DNA from: Streptomyces chartreusis
GTDB lineage: Bacteria; Actinomycetota; Actinomycetes; Streptomycetales; Streptomycetaceae
Direction: 5' to 3'
NCBI RefSeq assembly: GCF_008704715.1
Contig: NZ_CP023689.1
Coordinates: 5,022,001-5,086,000, forward strand
Length of the DNA: 64,000 nt
The position numbers were made by a program, and so were the translations under genes. A model generated the notes under the pieces. It was given only the letters and a program-made list of their open reading frames with translations, was not told the origin of the DNA and searched no databases. Positions within the stretch are counted from its first letter, which is position 1, and every line of letters starts with the position of its first letter. This document shows positions 1-8,096 of the stretch, piece by piece.

Positions 1-845
1 GGGTGCGCAAGAGCGCCGAGCGGGTCCACGAGGTCCTGGACGCACCCGAGCCCGTACGGGAACCGGAGCGTCCCCGGAAGGCGCCCGCATCGCCCTTCCC
101 GGTCGCCGTCAGGGGCCTGACCGCCCGTCACGCGGGGCAGGACCGGGACGCGCTCGCAGGTCTCGACCTGACCCTGGAGGAAGGCCGCCGGATCGCCGTC
201 GTCGGACCGTCCGGGTCCGGCAAGACGACGCTGGCGCAGGCGCTGCTGCGCTTCCTGGACACGGACGCGGGCTCGTACACGCTGGGCGGCGTCGACGCCC
301 ACGCGCTGGACGGCGACGACGTACGGCGGCTGGTCGGGCTGTGCGCGCAGGACGCGCACCTCTTCGACAGCTCCGTGCGCGAGAACCTGCTCCTCGCCAG
401 GAAGGACGCCACCGAGGCCGACCTGCGTGACGCCCTGGGCCGGGCGCGGCTGCTGGACTGGGCCGACGGTCTGCCCGACGGCCTTGACACGCTCGTGGGC
501 GAGCACGGGGCGCGGCTGTCGGGCGGTCAGCGGCAGCGGCTGGCGCTGGCCCGCGCACTCCTCGCGGACTTCCCCGTCCTCGTGCTCGACGAGCCCGCCG
601 AGCATCTGGACCTCCCGACCGCAGACGCCCTCACCGCCGACCTGCTGGCCGCCACCGAGGGCCGTACGACACTGCTCATCACCCACCGGCTGGCCGGCCT
701 GGACGCCGTGGACGAGGTGGTCGTGCTGGACGAGGGACGCGTGGTGCAGCGGGGCGCGTTCGCGGAGCTGGCCGCCACGGACGGGCCGTTGCGGGCGATG
801 GTGGAGCGGGAGGAAGCGGCCGACCTGTTGGTGGGGGTTGCGTAG
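1..845 (+). CDS. cydC: CydC, ABC exporter for thiol reductants, C-terminal part (5' partial)
   Basis: The reading frame is open from the window edge, so only the nucleotide-binding end is present. A linker containing RVHEVLDAP is followed by an ABC ATPase domain with Walker A GPSGSGKTT, signature LSGGQRQR, Walker B VLVLDEP and the H-loop histidine in LLITHRL. The family exports cysteine or glutathione across the membrane and is needed to assemble cytochrome bd oxidase. In streptomycetes it is often a CydCD fusion downstream of cydAB, which would lie outside the window. The assignment to CydC rather than another type-1 exporter rests on the linker and on the Streptomyces gene order, so the family is sure and the subunit likely. 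Confidence 0.75.
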   Translation, partial: VRKSAERVHEVLDAPEPVREPERPRKAPASPFPVAVRGLTARHAGQDRDALAGLDLTLEEGRRIAVVGPSGSGKTTLAQALLRFLDTDAGSYTLGGVDAHALDGDDVRRLVGLCAQDAHLFDSSVRENLLLARKDATEADLRDALGRARLLDWADGLPDGLDTLVGEHGARLSGGQRQRLALARALLADFPVLVLDEPAEHLDLPTADALTADLLAATEGRTTLLITHRLAGLDAVDEVVVLDEGRVVQRGAFAELAATDGPLRAMVEREEAADLLVGVA

Positions 846-958
846 CCCGCGGATCTCCCCGGCGCGTCAGCCGCGCACTGGACCGTCCGCGTCAATTGTC
901 CCCCAGGTGTACGACCTGAACGAGGCCCCGGCGCGACTTGCGGGTCAGGATCGCTGAC

Positions 959-2023
959 ATGCGCTCATATCGCTGTCGCCTTCGCGTCGTTCCGGCGCTG
1001 CTGTGCGCGCTCGCGCTCCTGGTGGCCAGGCCCGCGGACGCCGTCGCCGACGACTCGGACACCCACGGGGGCAGCGGCCTCGGCCTCAGTGCCCAAGTGG
1101 TGAAGCTCTACGAGGACGTGGCGCGGGCGACGAAGCGGTACGAGGCGGGGCGGCAGGAGGCCGAGGGGCACCGGGCGCAGGCGCAGCGGATCGAGGGGCT
1201 GCTCGACCGCGAGCGGCGGGAGATCGGCGTCCTGCGCGAGGACCTGGGCCGGATCGCCCGCGCCCAGTACCGCACCAGTGGCGGCATGCCGCTGACCGCG
1301 CAGCTCATCCTCGCGTCGAGCCCCGAGCAGTTGATGCGCGGTCAGCATGTGTTCTCGCAGACGAACATGGCCGTCAACAACTCCATCGAGAAGAGCCGTC
1401 GCGCCGAGAAGCAGCTCGCCAAGGACGAGGCCAAGGCCGCGAAGGCGTGGCACGGCCTGGAGAAACGCAACGCCGAACTCGCCGAGCTCAAGAGCGGCAT
1501 CGAGCAGAAGCTCGAGGAGGCGCGGTGGGAGTTGCAGGGGCAGGCCGACTCCTTCGTGGCCGCCGGGTCCTGCCCCGGTGCCGTGCGCCTGGACCAGGAG
1601 GAGACGGACTTCGACGGCGCGTGGGCCACGCCGGTGGAGACGTACGAGCTGTCCGCCTCGTTCGGCAGCGGCGGGTCGCGGTGGGCCCACCGGCACACCG
1701 GGCAGGACTTCGCGGTGCCGATCGGCACGCCGGTGCGTGCGGCCGGGGACGGGCGCGTGGCCAAGGTGTCGTGCGGTGGGGCGTTCGGCATGCAGGTCGT
1801 CGTCCAGCACTCGGACGGCTACTACACGCAGTACGCCCATCTCGCCTCGGTCGCCGTCGACCAGGGCGACCGCGTCGACACCGGGCAGTGGATCGGCCAG
1901 TCCGGCACCAGCGGCAACTCCACCGGCCCGCATCTGCACTTCGAGGTGCGGATCACCCCGGAGATGGGCTCGGCGGTGGATCCGGCGCCGTGGCTGGCGG
2001 ACCGGGGAGCGCCGCTCGGTTAG
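959..2023 (+). CDS. Secreted M23 (LytM) peptidase with coiled coil
   Basis: This is a 354-residue secreted protein. An N-terminal signal peptide (arginine-rich start, hydrophobic core LLCALALLV) is followed by a long charged coiled coil at about residues 45-195 and a C-terminal M23 domain. The zinc ligands are visible as H-x3-D in HRHTGQD near residue 244 and HLHFE near residue 325. The family cleaves peptide cross-links of peptidoglycan. The coiled coil plus M23 layout also occurs in EnvC/NlpD-type amidase activators, but both zinc-binding motifs are intact here, so an active enzyme is expected. I chose ATG 959 because the signal peptide begins there; a GTG 21 bases upstream is the alternative. 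Confidence 0.85.
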   Translation: MRSYRCRLRVVPALLCALALLVARPADAVADDSDTHGGSGLGLSAQVVKLYEDVARATKRYEAGRQEAEGHRAQAQRIEGLLDRERREIGVLREDLGRIARAQYRTSGGMPLTAQLILASSPEQLMRGQHVFSQTNMAVNNSIEKSRRAEKQLAKDEAKAAKAWHGLEKRNAELAELKSGIEQKLEEARWELQGQADSFVAAGSCPGAVRLDQEETDFDGAWATPVETYELSASFGSGGSRWAHRHTGQDFAVPIGTPVRAAGDGRVAKVSCGGAFGMQVVVQHSDGYYTQYAHLASVAVDQGDRVDTGQWIGQSGTSGNSTGPHLHFEVRITPEMGSAVDPAPWLADRGAPLG

Positions 2024-2138
2024 GGCCGGACGTTTTCCCGCGGATCATGCCGCGCGGCCGGGGCCAGGGGCCGTCCCGCGGGTCACGCCGCTCGGCGCGG
2101 ACCAGGGCCGGTCCGGCGCATCAGGCCGGAGGAGCGGG

Positions 2139-3008
2139 CTAGCCGCGCTCGGCCAGCATCTGCTCGATGACGACCGCGACCCCGTCCTCGTTGTTGGCGA
2201 CGGTCCTTCCCGACGCGGCGGCGACGACGTCCGGGTGGGCGTTGCCCATCGCGTACGACCGGCCGGCCCACGTCAGCATCTCGACGTCGTTGGGCATGTC
2301 CCCGAAGGCCACGACCTCCTCGTGCGAGATCCCGCGCTCGGCACAGCACAGGGCCAGCGTGCTCGCCTTGGAGACGCCGGGGCCGCTGATCTCCAGCAGG
2401 GCGCTGGGGCTGGAGCGGGTGACATTGGCGCGGTCGCCGATGGCGAGGCGGGCCAGGGTGAGGAAGGCGTCGGGGTTGAGCGTGGGGTGGTAGGCGAGGA
2501 TCTTGAGCACGGGCTCACGGCCACCGGGGGCGTCCGGAGCCAGGAGGTCCTCGGCAGGCGCGAGCTCGTCCGGTATCTCCATGTGCAGCTTGGGATAGTC
2601 CGGCTCCTGGTAGAAGCCGTACGTCTGCTCCACCGCGTACACCGTGCCCGGCGCCGAGTCCCGCAGCAGTCCTACGGCGTCCACCGCGTTCTCCCGCGCC
2701 AGTTCCCGCACCTTCACGAACCGGTGGGCGCCGGGACCGCCGTGCAGGTCGACCACGGCGGCGCCGTTGCCGCAGATCGCCAGGCCATGACCGTGCACAT
2801 GGTCGCTGACGACGTCCATCCAGCGGGCGGGGCGGCCGGTGACGAAGAACACCTCGATGCCCGCCTCCTCGGCGGCGGCCAGCGCGGCGACCGTACGTGG
2901 GGAGACGGACTTGTCGTCCCGCAGCAGGGTGCCGTCCAGGTCGGTGGCGATGAGCCGCGGGCGCACGGCGGCGTCCGGGTTCTGGGGCTGTCGAGTCGCT
3001 GAGGTCAC
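2139..3008 (-). CDS. HAD-superfamily sugar-phosphatase-like hydrolase (Cof type)
   Basis: A 289-residue cytoplasmic protein with HAD motif I DLDGTLL near the N-terminus, a motif II threonine in VFFVTGRP, a class IIB cap, and the motif IV region GDMPNDVEML near the C-terminus. Cof-type enzymes dephosphorylate sugar phosphates, nucleotides or similar metabolites, and the substrate cannot be read from sequence. Start GTG 3008 is preceded by GGGAG at good spacing; longer reading frames upstream lack one. The gene at 13627-14445 is a paralogue of the same type. It is convergent with the M23 gene. Confidence 0.8.
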   Translation of the reverse strand: MTSATRQPQNPDAAVRPRLIATDLDGTLLRDDKSVSPRTVAALAAAEEAGIEVFFVTGRPARWMDVVSDHVHGHGLAICGNGAAVVDLHGGPGAHRFVKVRELARENAVDAVGLLRDSAPGTVYAVEQTYGFYQEPDYPKLHMEIPDELAPAEDLLAPDAPGGREPVLKILAYHPTLNPDAFLTLARLAIGDRANVTRSSPSALLEISGPGVSKASTLALCCAERGISHEEVVAFGDMPNDVEMLTWAGRSYAMGNAHPDVVAAASGRTVANNEDGVAVVIEQMLAERG

Positions 3009-3156
3009 CGCGTCATTCTCCCGCATATGCCTGCACGGTCGTGCGGCAGTCCGCACATCTGAGGTGGTCCCTGAGGAGATACCGCCCCTGAGAACACCGC
3101 CGGCAGTGCCCTCACCAGCACTGTCGCGCCCGACTCACACACCGCGGACGTTGTAC

Positions 3157-4059
3157 TCACCGCAGCTGTGCCGCCGCTTCCATGGCGATCTGCTCGAAGA
3201 CCTTCTCGTCGGCCGCGAAGTCCGAGTCGGCGATCGGCCAGTGGACCACGATCTCGGTGAATCCGAGTTCCTGGTGGCGCCCCGCGAAGTCCACGAACGC
3301 GTCGAGAGACTCCAGCACACCGCTGCGCTCCGGGGTGAATCCGGTGAGCAGCACCTTGTCGAGGCCGGCCACGTCCCGGCCGATCGCGGCGCAGGCGTCG
3401 GACAGCTTCTCGACCTGCCCGCGAATGGCTTGAAACGACTGCTCGGGGGTGCCGCTCTCGCTCACCTTCGGGTCGCCCGTGGTCACCCAGGCCTGCCCGT
3501 ACTGCGCCGCAAGCCGCAGCCCGCGCGGCCCTGTCGCGGCCACCGCGAAGGGCAGCCGGGGCCGCTGCACACAGCCCGGGATGTTGCGGGCCTCGTGGGC
3601 CGAGTAGAAGTCGCCCTGGTAGGACACCGAGTCCTCGGAGAGCAGACGGTCCAGCAGCGTCACGAACTCGGCGAAGCGGTCGGCACGCTCACGCGGCGTC
3701 CAGGGCTCCTGGGCGAGCGTGGTGGCGTCGAAGCCGGTGCCGCCGGCGCCGATGCCGAGCGTGATCCGCCCGTCCGAGACGTCGTCGAGGGAGATCAGTT
3801 CCTTGGCGAGGGTCACCGGGTGCCGGAAGTTCGGCGAGGTCACGAGGGTGCCCAGCCGCAGCTGGTCGGTGACGGCCGCGGCGGCGGTCAGCGTCGGCAC
3901 GGCACCGAACCAGGGGCCGTCCCGGAAGCTGCGCCAGGACAGGTGGTCGTAGGTGTACGCGGCGTGGAAACCGAGCTGCTCCGCGCGCTGCCATGCCTTG
4001 CGGCCCCCTTCGGACCAGCGGCGGTACGGGAGGATCACGGTGCTCAGGCGCAGACTCAT
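3157..4059 (-). CDS. LLM-class (probably F420-dependent) oxidoreductase
   Basis: A 300-residue luciferase-like monooxygenase-fold protein beginning MSLRLSTVILPY. Family features are the AYTYDHLSW segment, LRLGTLVTSPNFRHP and TLGIGAGG in the TIM barrel. Streptomyces members of this class usually bind coenzyme F420 and carry out hydride transfer on an unknown substrate; the cofactor is inferred from the family. ATG 4059 is chosen because homology begins there; the frame continues upstream only as low-quality sequence. A parS site lies just upstream of the start. Confidence 0.8.
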   Translation of the reverse strand: MSLRLSTVILPYRRWSEGGRKAWQRAEQLGFHAAYTYDHLSWRSFRDGPWFGAVPTLTAAAAVTDQLRLGTLVTSPNFRHPVTLAKELISLDDVSDGRITLGIGAGGTGFDATTLAQEPWTPRERADRFAEFVTLLDRLLSEDSVSYQGDFYSAHEARNIPGCVQRPRLPFAVAATGPRGLRLAAQYGQAWVTTGDPKVSESGTPEQSFQAIRGQVEKLSDACAAIGRDVAGLDKVLLTGFTPERSGVLESLDAFVDFAGRHQELGFTEIVVHWPIADSDFAADEKVFEQIAMEAAAQLR

Positions 4060-4084
4060 GAGTCGAGCGTATGCGGCCGAATGA

Positions 4085-4098
4085 GTTTCACGTGAAAC
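4085..4098. other. parS: parS centromere-like site (perfect 14-mer)
   Basis: GTTTCACGTGAAAC is a perfect 14-bp palindrome identical to the ParB-binding consensus known from Streptomyces. It sits in the 41-bp gap between two genes. In Streptomyces, parS sites cluster around oriC and nucleate ParB complexes during sporulation-associated chromosome segregation. Confidence 0.93.
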
Positions 4099-4100
4099 GG

Positions 4101-4547
4101 TCACCGCACGCGGCTGCTCAGCCACGGAGTGAGGGTGATCATCGGCATGAATTCGCGATGGGTCCGGTCGCCCGGCAGCGGCACGATCAGGAAGTAGCCC
4201 GGCGGGAAGCGGCGCGCCTTGACGTGGGCGAGGCCGTCGTAGAGGGAGCGGAGGAAGGCGGGCACGTCGTCGCGCGGGACGTCGGGGCACTCGACGCCCT
4301 CGACGGTGATCAGCGCGTCGTCCTCCGGGAAGAGCCGCACGCTCACCCGGGGCGAGCCGCCCAGATCGACGTATGCCTCGTGGGGCAGCGAGCCGTCCGG
4401 GTCCATGGTGATGCCGACGCCCGCGGCGCTGCGCCGGGAGGTCTGGTCGGCGCCGATGTCATGGCTCACCTCGATCTCGCGGCCGTACTCGGCGGCGAGG
4501 GTGCGGAGCGCGGTGACGGCGGACTCGGTGGTGGGAAATTGGTCCAT
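4101..4547 (-). CDS. Conserved hypothetical protein
   Basis: A 148-residue acidic, soluble protein with no signal peptide or membrane segment and no family I recognise. Its second half has alternating hydrophobic strands ending in FPPGYFLIVPLPG and FMPMITLTPW. Codon use matches its neighbours, so it is a real gene. The start is ATG 4547 (MDQFPTTES); ATG 4559, four codons upstream, is equally possible, and neither has a strong ribosome-binding site. It follows kptA on the same strand after 35 bp and may be cotranscribed with it. Confidence 0.65.
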   Translation of the reverse strand: MDQFPTTESAVTALRTLAAEYGREIEVSHDIGADQTSRRSAAGVGITMDPDGSLPHEAYVDLGGSPRVSVRLFPEDDALITVEGVECPDVPRDDVPAFLRSLYDGLAHVKARRFPPGYFLIVPLPGDRTHREFMPMITLTPWLSSRVR

Positions 4548-4582
4548 ACCACTGATCATGCCGGACCGGGGTCCCGGGAGGG

Positions 4583-5131
4583 TCAGTGCGGCTCCGGAAA
4601 GCGCAGGTACTGCGGCGGCACGCCCTTCGTCAGCCACACCCCGTTCGCGCTGACGTGGAAGACATGGCCGTCGCGGTGCATCGCGCCGGTGTCCACGGAG
4701 AGCACCACGGGGCGGCCGCGGCGGGCGCCGACCCGGGTCGCGGTCTCGCGGTCGGCCGAGAGGTGCACGTCGTGCCGGTTCATCGGCCTGAGCCCCTCGC
4801 TGCGGATCGCGTCCAGGTTGCGGTCCACGGTGCCGTGGTAGAGGTACGGCGGCGGGGTCGCCGGGGGCAGGCCGAGGTCCACTTCGACGCTGTGCCCCTG
4901 GCTGGCCCGGATCCGGGTGCCCTCGATCGCGAAGCGCTTCTTGTCGTTGGCGGCGACCACGTGATCCAGCTCTTCTCGGGTGAACCGGAATCCGTGCGCG
5001 GTCGCGGCGGCGATCAGCGTGTCGATCTCGACCCAGCCGCCCTCGTCGAGGACCAGTCCGATGCGCTCGGGCTGGTGGCGCAGGTGCTTCGAGAGATACT
5101 TCGACACCTTCACGGTGCGTCTTTCGTCCAT
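4583..5131 (-). CDS. kptA: RNA 2'-phosphotransferase (Tpt1/KptA family)
   Basis: A 182-residue protein of normal family length. The family transfers a 2'-phosphate from RNA to NAD+, giving ADP-ribose 1'',2''-cyclic phosphate and nicotinamide. Expected motifs are all present: KYLSKHLRHQP near the N-terminus, the central segment RASQGHSVEVDL, YHGT, and the C-terminal HDVHLSADRETA. In eukaryotes it removes the splice-junction phosphate of tRNA. The bacterial RNA substrate is not established, and bacterial enzymes may act on other 2'-phosphates or as ADP-ribosyltransferases. ATG 5131 starts directly at the conserved region. Confidence 0.9.
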   Translation of the reverse strand: MDERRTVKVSKYLSKHLRHQPERIGLVLDEGGWVEIDTLIAAATAHGFRFTREELDHVVAANDKKRFAIEGTRIRASQGHSVEVDLGLPPATPPPYLYHGTVDRNLDAIRSEGLRPMNRHDVHLSADRETATRVGARRGRPVVLSVDTGAMHRDGHVFHVSANGVWLTKGVPPQYLRFPEPH

Positions 5132-5207
5132 GGCAATAGCCTGCCGGGCGCGACCTGAATCACGCGAATGATTTCACTCTCGATGTTTGATCCACAACCA
5201 AGTGCGG

Positions 5208-5241
5208 TTATCCACAGGGGAATTGGCGATTCTGTGGACAA
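5208..5241. promoter_or_regulatory. Pair of DnaA boxes facing each other
   Basis: TTATCCACA at 5208-5216 and TGTGGACAA at 5233-5241 (TTGTCCACA on the minus strand) match the DnaA-box consensus. They lie in the 122-bp gap between kptA and the MerR gene, immediately beyond the 3' end of the latter. Confidence 0.65.
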
Positions 5242-5253
5242 CGAGCGGTCACT

Positions 5254-6186
5254 TCAAGGGGTTTCGTCAAGATCACCTGATGGGCTGTGATTTGCGGTGA
5301 GTCGGTCCAAGGACCTTGCCCGCACCTCACGTTCGGCGGCCAGTGTGATGAACTCGGCGGCCTGCTCCGGGCCAACCAAGGCTTCCACGGCCTGCATTGT
5401 CTCGGCCGGAATCGCCACATTTCGATCAATTTTCAGGGTGTCCGGTTCTTCGCCCGCCCCCAGGCGCTGCCGCAGGTGCCGCCCCGCCAACAGACGCATC
5501 GCACGCGCGAGTTCCGCGTCCACCGTGTGCTGCGCGAGCGGGCGCAGCCGTCGTACCAGTGAGGCCGCTTCGGCCGCTTCTGCCTCCGTGGGACGGTGCG
5601 GTCCGTCGAGGTAGCGGGCGAAGACGTGCTCGGTGGTGAACTCAAGGAAACGGGCCGCGATGTGCTCGACCTGACCCCTCAACTCCCTGAGGTGGCCCGA
5701 GATCGCGGAAAGGGGCACGCCCGCGGCGTACAACTCGACGGCCACGGCGAGCTCTTGAGGGCTCGGGACGACGAAGGTGTCCGCGTCGCCGGGGACCGGC
5801 TCCAGGACGCCGAGCTCCACGGCGTCGGCCACGGCCGCGTCGTCCGGGGCGCCGCCGAAGCGCTCGTTCAACTCGGCGCGGGAGATGCGCACCGCCTCCT
5901 CGTCGCTCCACGGCCCGTCCACCTCGGCGGCCAGCCCGAGCACTCCGCCCAGGCCGCGGCCGGCGTCCCAGGCCTCCAGGAGCTCCTTGATGGAGGCCAG
6001 GGTGTAGCCGCGGTCGAGGAGGTCGGCGATCTGGCGCAGCCGGACGAGATGGGCGTCGGAGTAGAGGTTGGCGCGGCCCCGGCGTTCGGGGCGGGGGAGC
6101 AGGCCCCGGTCCTGGTAGGCGCGGATGGTGCGGACGGTGGCACCGCTGAGGTGTGCCAGATCCTCGATCCGGTAGGTCTTGTCCAC
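5254..6186 (-). CDS. MerR-family transcriptional regulator
   Basis: A 310-residue regulator. The N-terminal winged helix begins YRIEDLAHLSGATVRTIRAY and includes RANLYSDAHLVRLRQI, the typical MerR DNA-reading and wing segments. A dimerisation helix and a long effector-like C-terminal part of about 190 residues follow. No cysteine cluster typical of metal sensors is visible, so the signal is probably organic or a protein partner. GTG 6186 is the start because GGAGGTGG precedes it by six bases. Confidence 0.85.
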   Translation of the reverse strand: MDKTYRIEDLAHLSGATVRTIRAYQDRGLLPRPERRGRANLYSDAHLVRLRQIADLLDRGYTLASIKELLEAWDAGRGLGGVLGLAAEVDGPWSDEEAVRISRAELNERFGGAPDDAAVADAVELGVLEPVPGDADTFVVPSPQELAVAVELYAAGVPLSAISGHLRELRGQVEHIAARFLEFTTEHVFARYLDGPHRPTEAEAAEAASLVRRLRPLAQHTVDAELARAMRLLAGRHLRQRLGAGEEPDTLKIDRNVAIPAETMQAVEALVGPEQAAEFITLAAEREVRARSLDRLTANHSPSGDLDETP

Positions 6187-6300
6187 GCCGGTCCACCTCC
6201 GCCCGCATCCGAGGGCCACCGCACCGACCCTCCCGCCCAGCTCAACAGCCCTCTCGGGGAGGGCCCGACACCCCGCTCCCCCGCGAACCCCTCAACGCCC

Positions 6301-6321
6301 GCGCACAGTTCCCGCGCCCCC
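6301..6321 (-). repeat. Interspersed 3' element, copy A
   Basis: On the minus strand this reads GGGGGCGCGGGAACTGTGCGC, a slightly diverged copy of the element also found at 13572-13592, 26385-26406 and 46862-46882. It begins a few bases after the stop codon of the EphD-like gene. Confidence 0.6.
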
Positions 6322-6326
6322 AGGAC

Positions 6327-8096
6327 TCACAACGGCGGTTCGAGCCGGGCGATCCTGCGCAGCGCCCTCGGCGTGAACCGCGACATCAGATACGCCCCGC
6401 GCGCCTCCGGCGTCACCGGCACGACGGCCTCGCCGCGCACCACCGCCCGCAGGATCGCGTCGGCGACCTTCTCCGGCGGATAGTTCCGCAGCCCGTACAG
6501 CCGCGCGGACCTCTTCTGGCGCCGCTTCTCCTCCTCGGCGTCGACGCCGGCGAAGTGCGCGGTCGAGGTGATGTTGGTGTTGACCAGCCCCGGGCATATC
6601 GCCGTGACACCGATGCCCTGCCCCGCGAGCTCCGCGCGCAGACACTCGCTCAGCATCAGCACTGCCGCCTTGGAGGTGCTGTACGCGGGCAGCGCCTTGG
6701 AGGGCTGGAAGGCCGCCGCCGACGCGGTGTTGACGATGTGGCCGCCCTGTCCGCGCTCGGCCATCTGCTTGCCGAAGAGCCGGCAGCCGTGGATGACGCC
6801 CCACAGATTGACGTCGAGGACCTTCTTCCAGTCCTCGGGTGTGGTGTCGAAGAAGGACCCCGACAGACCGATCCCGGCGTTGTTCACCAGTACGTCCACC
6901 ACGCCGTACTCGGCGGCCACCCGCGCGGCGAGCTTCTCCATGGCCTGCTCGTCGGAGACGTCGACCGTCTCCGCCCACGCCTCGGGCGCCCCGATCAGCC
7001 GGGACATCTCGGCGGTGCGGCCCGCGGACTCCGCGTCCCGGTCGACGGCCACCACGCGCGCGCCGGCCTCGGCGAACGCGTACGCCGTCGCCCGCCCGAT
7101 GCCGCTGCCCGCGCCGGTGACCAGCACGAGCTGCCCGCCGAAGCGGTCGGCGTACTTCCCGGTCGCCGTCACGCCCGCCGGCCGCCCGCCCTCGACGGAT
7201 GTGACGAACTCCGTGATCCAGGAGACCAGTTGGTCGGGTCGGGTGCGCGGTATCCAGTGCTTCGCCGACAGCGTGCGCCGGGTCAGCTGCGGAACCCACA
7301 GCTCCAGGTCGTCGTAGAGCTTCTCGGACAGGAAGGCGTCCCCGAGGGGCGTGATGAGCTGCACGGGCGCGTGCGCGTACGCGTCCTGGCGTGGCCGGGT
7401 CAGCCGGGGCCGTACGTTGTCGCGGTACAGCCATGCCCCGCGTGCCGCGTCCGTCGGCAGCGACGGGGTCGGGTAGTCGCCGCCGGGGACCTGCTCCACG
7501 CGCTCCAGGATGCGCGGCCAGCGCTTGCCGAGGGGGCCTCGCCAGGCCAGCTCGGGCAGCACGGGCGCGTGCAGCAGGTACACGTACCAGGACTTGGCGC
7601 CCTGGCCGAGCAGCTGGCCCACGCGGCGCGGGGTGGGCCGCTTGACGCGCTGGTTGATCCAGTGGCCGAAGTGGTCCAGGGACGGCCCCGACATCGAGGT
7701 GAAGGAGGCGATCCGGCCCTCGGTGCGCTTGACCGTGGCGAACTCCCAGGACTGCACCGAGCCCCAGTCGTGCCCGACCAGGTGCACGGGCCGGTCCGGG
7801 CTGACCGCGTCCGCGACGGCGAGGAAGTCGTCCGTCAGCTTCTCCAGCGTGAACCCGCCCCGCAGCGGCTGCGGCGGCGTGGACCGGCCGTGGCCGCGGA
7901 CGTCGTACAGCACGACATGGAAGCGGTCGGCCAGTCGCGGGGCGACCTCGGACCACACCTCCTTGCTGTCCGGATAGCCGTGCACCAGGATCACCGTCGG
8001 CTGCCCGGGGTCGCCCAGTTCGGCGACGCACAGCTCGACGCCGCCGGTCCGTACGACGCGCTCGCGCGCGCCCTGAAGAGTCAACGGCACCGTCAC
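6327..8096 (-). CDS. EphD-like alpha/beta hydrolase - short-chain dehydrogenase fusion
   Basis: A 589-residue two-domain protein. Residues about 1-290 are an alpha/beta hydrolase with the oxyanion segment VHGYPDSKEVW and the nucleophile elbow GHDWGS, like epoxide hydrolases. Residues about 310-589 are a classical SDR with TGAGSGIG, VNNAG and the catalytic pair in YSTSK. The same order is seen in mycobacterial EphD, which acts in mycolate modification; streptomycetes lack mycolates, so the substrate must differ. GTG 8096 overlaps the stop of the upstream M24 gene (GTGA) and is preceded by GGAGGAG inside that gene, so the two are translationally coupled. Confidence 0.85.
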   Translation of the reverse strand: MTVPLTLQGARERVVRTGGVELCVAELGDPGQPTVILVHGYPDSKEVWSEVAPRLADRFHVVLYDVRGHGRSTPPQPLRGGFTLEKLTDDFLAVADAVSPDRPVHLVGHDWGSVQSWEFATVKRTEGRIASFTSMSGPSLDHFGHWINQRVKRPTPRRVGQLLGQGAKSWYVYLLHAPVLPELAWRGPLGKRWPRILERVEQVPGGDYPTPSLPTDAARGAWLYRDNVRPRLTRPRQDAYAHAPVQLITPLGDAFLSEKLYDDLELWVPQLTRRTLSAKHWIPRTRPDQLVSWITEFVTSVEGGRPAGVTATGKYADRFGGQLVLVTGAGSGIGRATAYAFAEAGARVVAVDRDAESAGRTAEMSRLIGAPEAWAETVDVSDEQAMEKLAARVAAEYGVVDVLVNNAGIGLSGSFFDTTPEDWKKVLDVNLWGVIHGCRLFGKQMAERGQGGHIVNTASAAAFQPSKALPAYSTSKAAVLMLSECLRAELAGQGIGVTAICPGLVNTNITSTAHFAGVDAEEEKRRQKRSARLYGLRNYPPEKVADAILRAVVRGEAVVPVTPEARGAYLMSRFTPRALRRIARLEPPL

